This document shows, piece by piece, positions 33,293 to 35,711 of a stretch of DNA of 35,711 bases. The stretch's first letter is position 1. Every line of letters starts with the position of its first letter. The DNA is from Sphingomonadales bacterium UBA7471. GTDB lineage: Bacteria > Pseudomonadota > Alphaproteobacteria > Sphingomonadales > Sphingomonadaceae. The stretch is taken from contig DLOZ01000030.1 of NCBI GenBank assembly GCA_002479765.1, positions 25,627 through 61,337 on the forward strand, read 5' to 3'. The position numbers and the translations under genes were made by a program. The notes under the pieces were generated by a model, which was not told where the DNA came from, made no database searches, and saw nothing but the letters and a program-made list of their open reading frames with translations.

Positions 33293-33310
33293 TTGTAATA
33301 AAATTGTCAT
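33293..33310 (+). promoter_or_regulatory. Putative Pho box upstream of the second TonB-dependent receptor
   Basis: TTGTAAT-AAAA-TTGTCAT, two 7-mers with 4-base spacing and an 11-base period, points toward the receptor 144 bases downstream. It forms a head-to-head pair with the minus-strand repeat at 33262-33279. The 143 bases between box and start are A+T-rich and hold no other gene. Confidence 0.62.
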
Positions 33311-33453
33311 TTTTTCTATGAGCCAAAACTGCGCCTTAAATTCGGTAATATTTCAGACACATAAATTCTATAAAAGTCGCACAATAACCGCATCAAAGTG
33401 CCACCACCCTTCCCTAGTTGGGCGCTGCAAACCAATACAGGGATGATTCCAAA

Positions 33454-35667
33454 ATGCGTAAAATTACAGTGATGCTATTAGCCGGAGTCGCTTTCGGATC
33501 TGTGCCAGTTATGGCGCAGCAATCGAATGCTCCAACGACCGCCGACACGGAAGAGGCCGAAATCGTCGTGTTCGGCCAAGGCGAGACCCGTCAGGTTCAA
33601 GAAGTATCGAGCAAAGAACTTCTGATCCTCGCGCCAGGCACCAGCCCGCTGAAAGCCATTGAAAAGCTGCCAAGCGTCAGCTTTCAATCTGCCGACCCGT
33701 TTGGAACATATGAATGGTCAAGCCGGGTCTCGATCCGTGGCTTTAACCAGAACCAGCTGGGCTACACACTCGACGGAATTCCGTTGGGCGATTCAAGCTA
33801 TGGCAACAACAACGGCCTGCACATTGGCCGCGCAATCATTTCGGAAAACATCGGCGTTACCCGCGTTTCGCAAGGTTCGGGTTCAATTGGTACACAAGCC
33901 ACGAACAACCTTGGCGGCACGCTCGAGTTTTTCTCGGCTGACCCAAGCGACGGCTTCAGCGTTGATGCGAACCTGACTTATGGTTCGTCCAACACGATGC
34001 GCGCATTTGGCCGCATCAACTTTGGAGAAGCGGGCGGCGTTCGTGGATTTCTATCCGGCGTTTACCACAATGCCGACAAGTGGAAGGGCGGCGGTGAACA
34101 GCGCAGCATGCACGTAAACGCCAAGGCCATCATTCCAGTGGGTGATGCCGAATTTGACGGATTCTTCTCCTATTCCGACCGCGCTGAGCAGGATTATCAG
34201 GATCTCTCGCTCGAGATGATCAATCGCCTCGGCTATGACCATGACAACTATTTCCCTGACTATGCCAAGGCGATTTCAGCGGCTCGTGGTGTATATGTTG
34301 CCCCAATCAATAATCTCGACGACAGCTATTATGATGCATCAGGCCTGCGTAAAGATACGCTCGCTTCTTTTGGTCTGACCGCGCCTTTGGCCGATGGCGT
34401 GACCTTCAAGATCAAGGCCTATTATCACAACAATACCGGTCAAGGGACATGGGGCACACCATATGTACCAAGTCCAAATGGCGTGCCTATGTCGGCGCGT
34501 ACAACCGAGTATGACATCCAACGTGGCGGCGTATTCAGCTCGCTGAACGCTGAAGTTGGTGACCACGAAGTGACTGTCGGTGGCTGGTACGAGCATAACG
34601 ACTTCACGCAAGCGCGTCGTTTTTATGCCTATGAAAGCAACACGACGCCTGGCCTTGATCACACTAAGTTCTTGCGCAACCCGTTCTTCACGCAGTGGCT
34701 GTTCGATTTCAACACCGACACGCTGCAATATTATGTGCAGGACAAGATCAGCCTTGGCGATCTGACCATCAACCTTGGTTGGAAGGGTTTCCAGGTCAAT
34801 AATGAATCCGACCCACGCATACAGGGTTCGTTGGCTGCCGGCAAAATCAAGTCGCAAGACTGGTTCCAACCGCATGCAGGCGTTGCATATAAGCTGACGG
34901 AAAAGGCCGAAATCTTCGGCGGTTTCACGCAAGTCACCCGCGCGTTTGTTTCATCAGCCACAAGCGGACCATTCGCAACGACGCAAGCCGGCTTCAACGC
35001 CTTGGTCACACGTGGCCTGAAACCAGAGAGCTCGGACACGTTTGAGCTTGGCGCACGTTACAACGACAATGTCTTCAACGGCGTGATCGGTGTATATTAT
35101 GTCAACTTCCGCAACCGCCTGTTGGGTGTACAAACCGGCGCAGGCATCGTTGGAAACCCTGCCATTCTGCAAAATGTCGGCAGCGTCCGCTCGCTTGGCT
35201 TTGAAGCCGCAGGCGATGTACGTCTGGGCGGCGGCATGACCTTGTTCGCTTCATATAGCTACACAGGTGCAACATATCGTGAAAACGTTATCACCCCAAC
35301 GGCGGTTATTGCCACGAAGGGCAAAGACGTCGTCGACACGCCAAAGCATCTGCTGCGCGGCGAAGTGGCTTATGACAGTGACGCATTCTTCGGACGCGTT
35401 GGTGCCAATTACATGAGCAAGCGTTACTTCAACTATTTGAACGATCGCTCGGTACCTGGCCGTGTCCTCGTTGACGCCACAGTGGGTTACCACCTGGATG
35501 CGGGGCTCCGTGCACCGCTTGAACTGCAACTGAATGCCACGAACCTGTTCGGCAAAGATTATGTCTCGACCATTGGTTCAAACGGCTTTGGCAATAGCGG
35601 TGATAACCAAACCTTGCTAGCGGGTTCACCGCGCCAGATATTTGTAACATTGAAAGCTGGTTTCTGA
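33454..35667 (+). CDS. TonB-dependent outer-membrane receptor, probably phosphate-starvation regulated
   Basis: The 737-aa protein has a signal peptide (MRKITVMLLAGVAFGSVPVMAQQ). A short N-terminal stretch precedes EAEIVVFGQGETRQVQEVSS. The plug has SPLKAIEKLPSVSFQSADPFGTYEWSSRVSIRGFNQNQLGYTLDGIPLGD, and the barrel ends in Phe (VTLKAGF). The frame opens 12 codons upstream, but the ATG at 33454 gives the correct signal peptide. The last base of its stop is the first base of the next start (TGATG), so it is translationally coupled to a secreted protein. As I recall, receptors with this type of plug accompany beta-propeller phytases in sphingomonads; an organophosphate ligand is therefore a reasonable guess. 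Confidence 0.9.
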   Translation: MRKITVMLLAGVAFGSVPVMAQQSNAPTTADTEEAEIVVFGQGETRQVQEVSSKELLILAPGTSPLKAIEKLPSVSFQSADPFGTYEWSSRVSIRGFNQNQLGYTLDGIPLGDSSYGNNNGLHIGRAIISENIGVTRVSQGSGSIGTQATNNLGGTLEFFSADPSDGFSVDANLTYGSSNTMRAFGRINFGEAGGVRGFLSGVYHNADKWKGGGEQRSMHVNAKAIIPVGDAEFDGFFSYSDRAEQDYQDLSLEMINRLGYDHDNYFPDYAKAISAARGVYVAPINNLDDSYYDASGLRKDTLASFGLTAPLADGVTFKIKAYYHNNTGQGTWGTPYVPSPNGVPMSARTTEYDIQRGGVFSSLNAEVGDHEVTVGGWYEHNDFTQARRFYAYESNTTPGLDHTKFLRNPFFTQWLFDFNTDTLQYYVQDKISLGDLTINLGWKGFQVNNESDPRIQGSLAAGKIKSQDWFQPHAGVAYKLTEKAEIFGGFTQVTRAFVSSATSGPFATTQAGFNALVTRGLKPESSDTFELGARYNDNVFNGVIGVYYVNFRNRLLGVQTGAGIVGNPAILQNVGSVRSLGFEAAGDVRLGGGMTLFASYSYTGATYRENVITPTAVIATKGKDVVDTPKHLLRGEVAYDSDAFFGRVGANYMSKRYFNYLNDRSVPGRVLVDATVGYHLDAGLRAPLELQLNATNLFGKDYVSTIGSNGFGNSGDNQTLLAGSPRQIFVTLKAGF

Positions 35668-35711
35668 TGAAATCGGCTTTGCTGATTGGCAGCGCGCTCC
35701 TTGTGAGCGCG
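35667..35711 (+). CDS. Exported protein, N-terminus only (cut by window end)
   Basis: Only 15 codons are visible: MKSALLIGSALLVSA, the beginning of a signal peptide. The start overlaps the receptor stop by one base. From the coupling to a Pho-box receptor I predict a secreted or periplasmic phosphohydrolase such as a phytase or phosphatase, but nothing in the visible residues shows this. Confidence 0.6.
   Translation, partial: MKSALLIGSALLVSA

Overview
The window looks like chromosomal DNA of a sphingomonad (Alphaproteobacteria, Sphingomonadales; Sphingorhabdus/Sphingopyxis-like). I infer this from the moderately high G+C, the gene neighbourhoods ftsE-ftsX-ydcF-plsC and tyrC-hisC/metX-metW, a compact gspC-O type II secretion operon, and several TonB-dependent receptors. 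I ran no database search, so the genus is a guess. No rRNA, CRISPR array, insertion sequence or phage gene is visible. Two tRNA genes are present: Thr(CGU) and Leu(GAG).

Region 1 (1-5760) is a uronate/hexuronate catabolic locus. On the minus strand lie an SDR dehydrogenase (KduD/DhuD type, cut by the window edge), an RpiB-family isomerase (DhuI type) and a LacI-family regulator. Divergent from these, on the plus strand, are a 2-keto-4-pentenoate-hydratase-like protein, an MFS hexuronate transporter and a UxaA altronate dehydratase. Two copies of an ACCGGT-centred motif, one before each arm, look like operators for the local LacI protein. Together the genes would import uronates and convert them to 2-keto-3-deoxygluconate.

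Region 2 (5761-7830) holds a nitroreductase and a small AT-richer insert with a DUF2971 gene beside tRNA-Thr. Region 3 (7826-16073) is core genome: a zinc-ribbon membrane protein, ftsE-ftsX-ydcF-plsC, tyrC-hisC (minus), metX-metW (plus), a small exported protein and tRNA-Leu.

Region 4 (16285-28020) is a complete type II secretion operon on the minus strand, in the order gspC-D-E-F-G-H-I-J-K-L-M-N-O, with almost every junction overlapping. Upstream of it on the same strand are a TonB-dependent receptor, a large poly-proline/beta-helix-like lipoprotein and a small TPR-like periplasmic protein. A second TonB-dependent receptor diverges to the right and is translationally coupled to a secreted-protein gene cut by the window end.

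The most interesting signal is regulatory. Four sites matching the Pho-box layout (7-4-7 direct repeats of CTGTCAT type, 11-bp period) occur before gspC, before the lipoprotein gene, and as a head-to-head pair between the TPR gene and the second receptor. This suggests that the secretion system, the lipoprotein/receptor pair and the second receptor form one phosphate-starvation regulon. An intercistronic terminator between lipoprotein and receptor would set their ratio.
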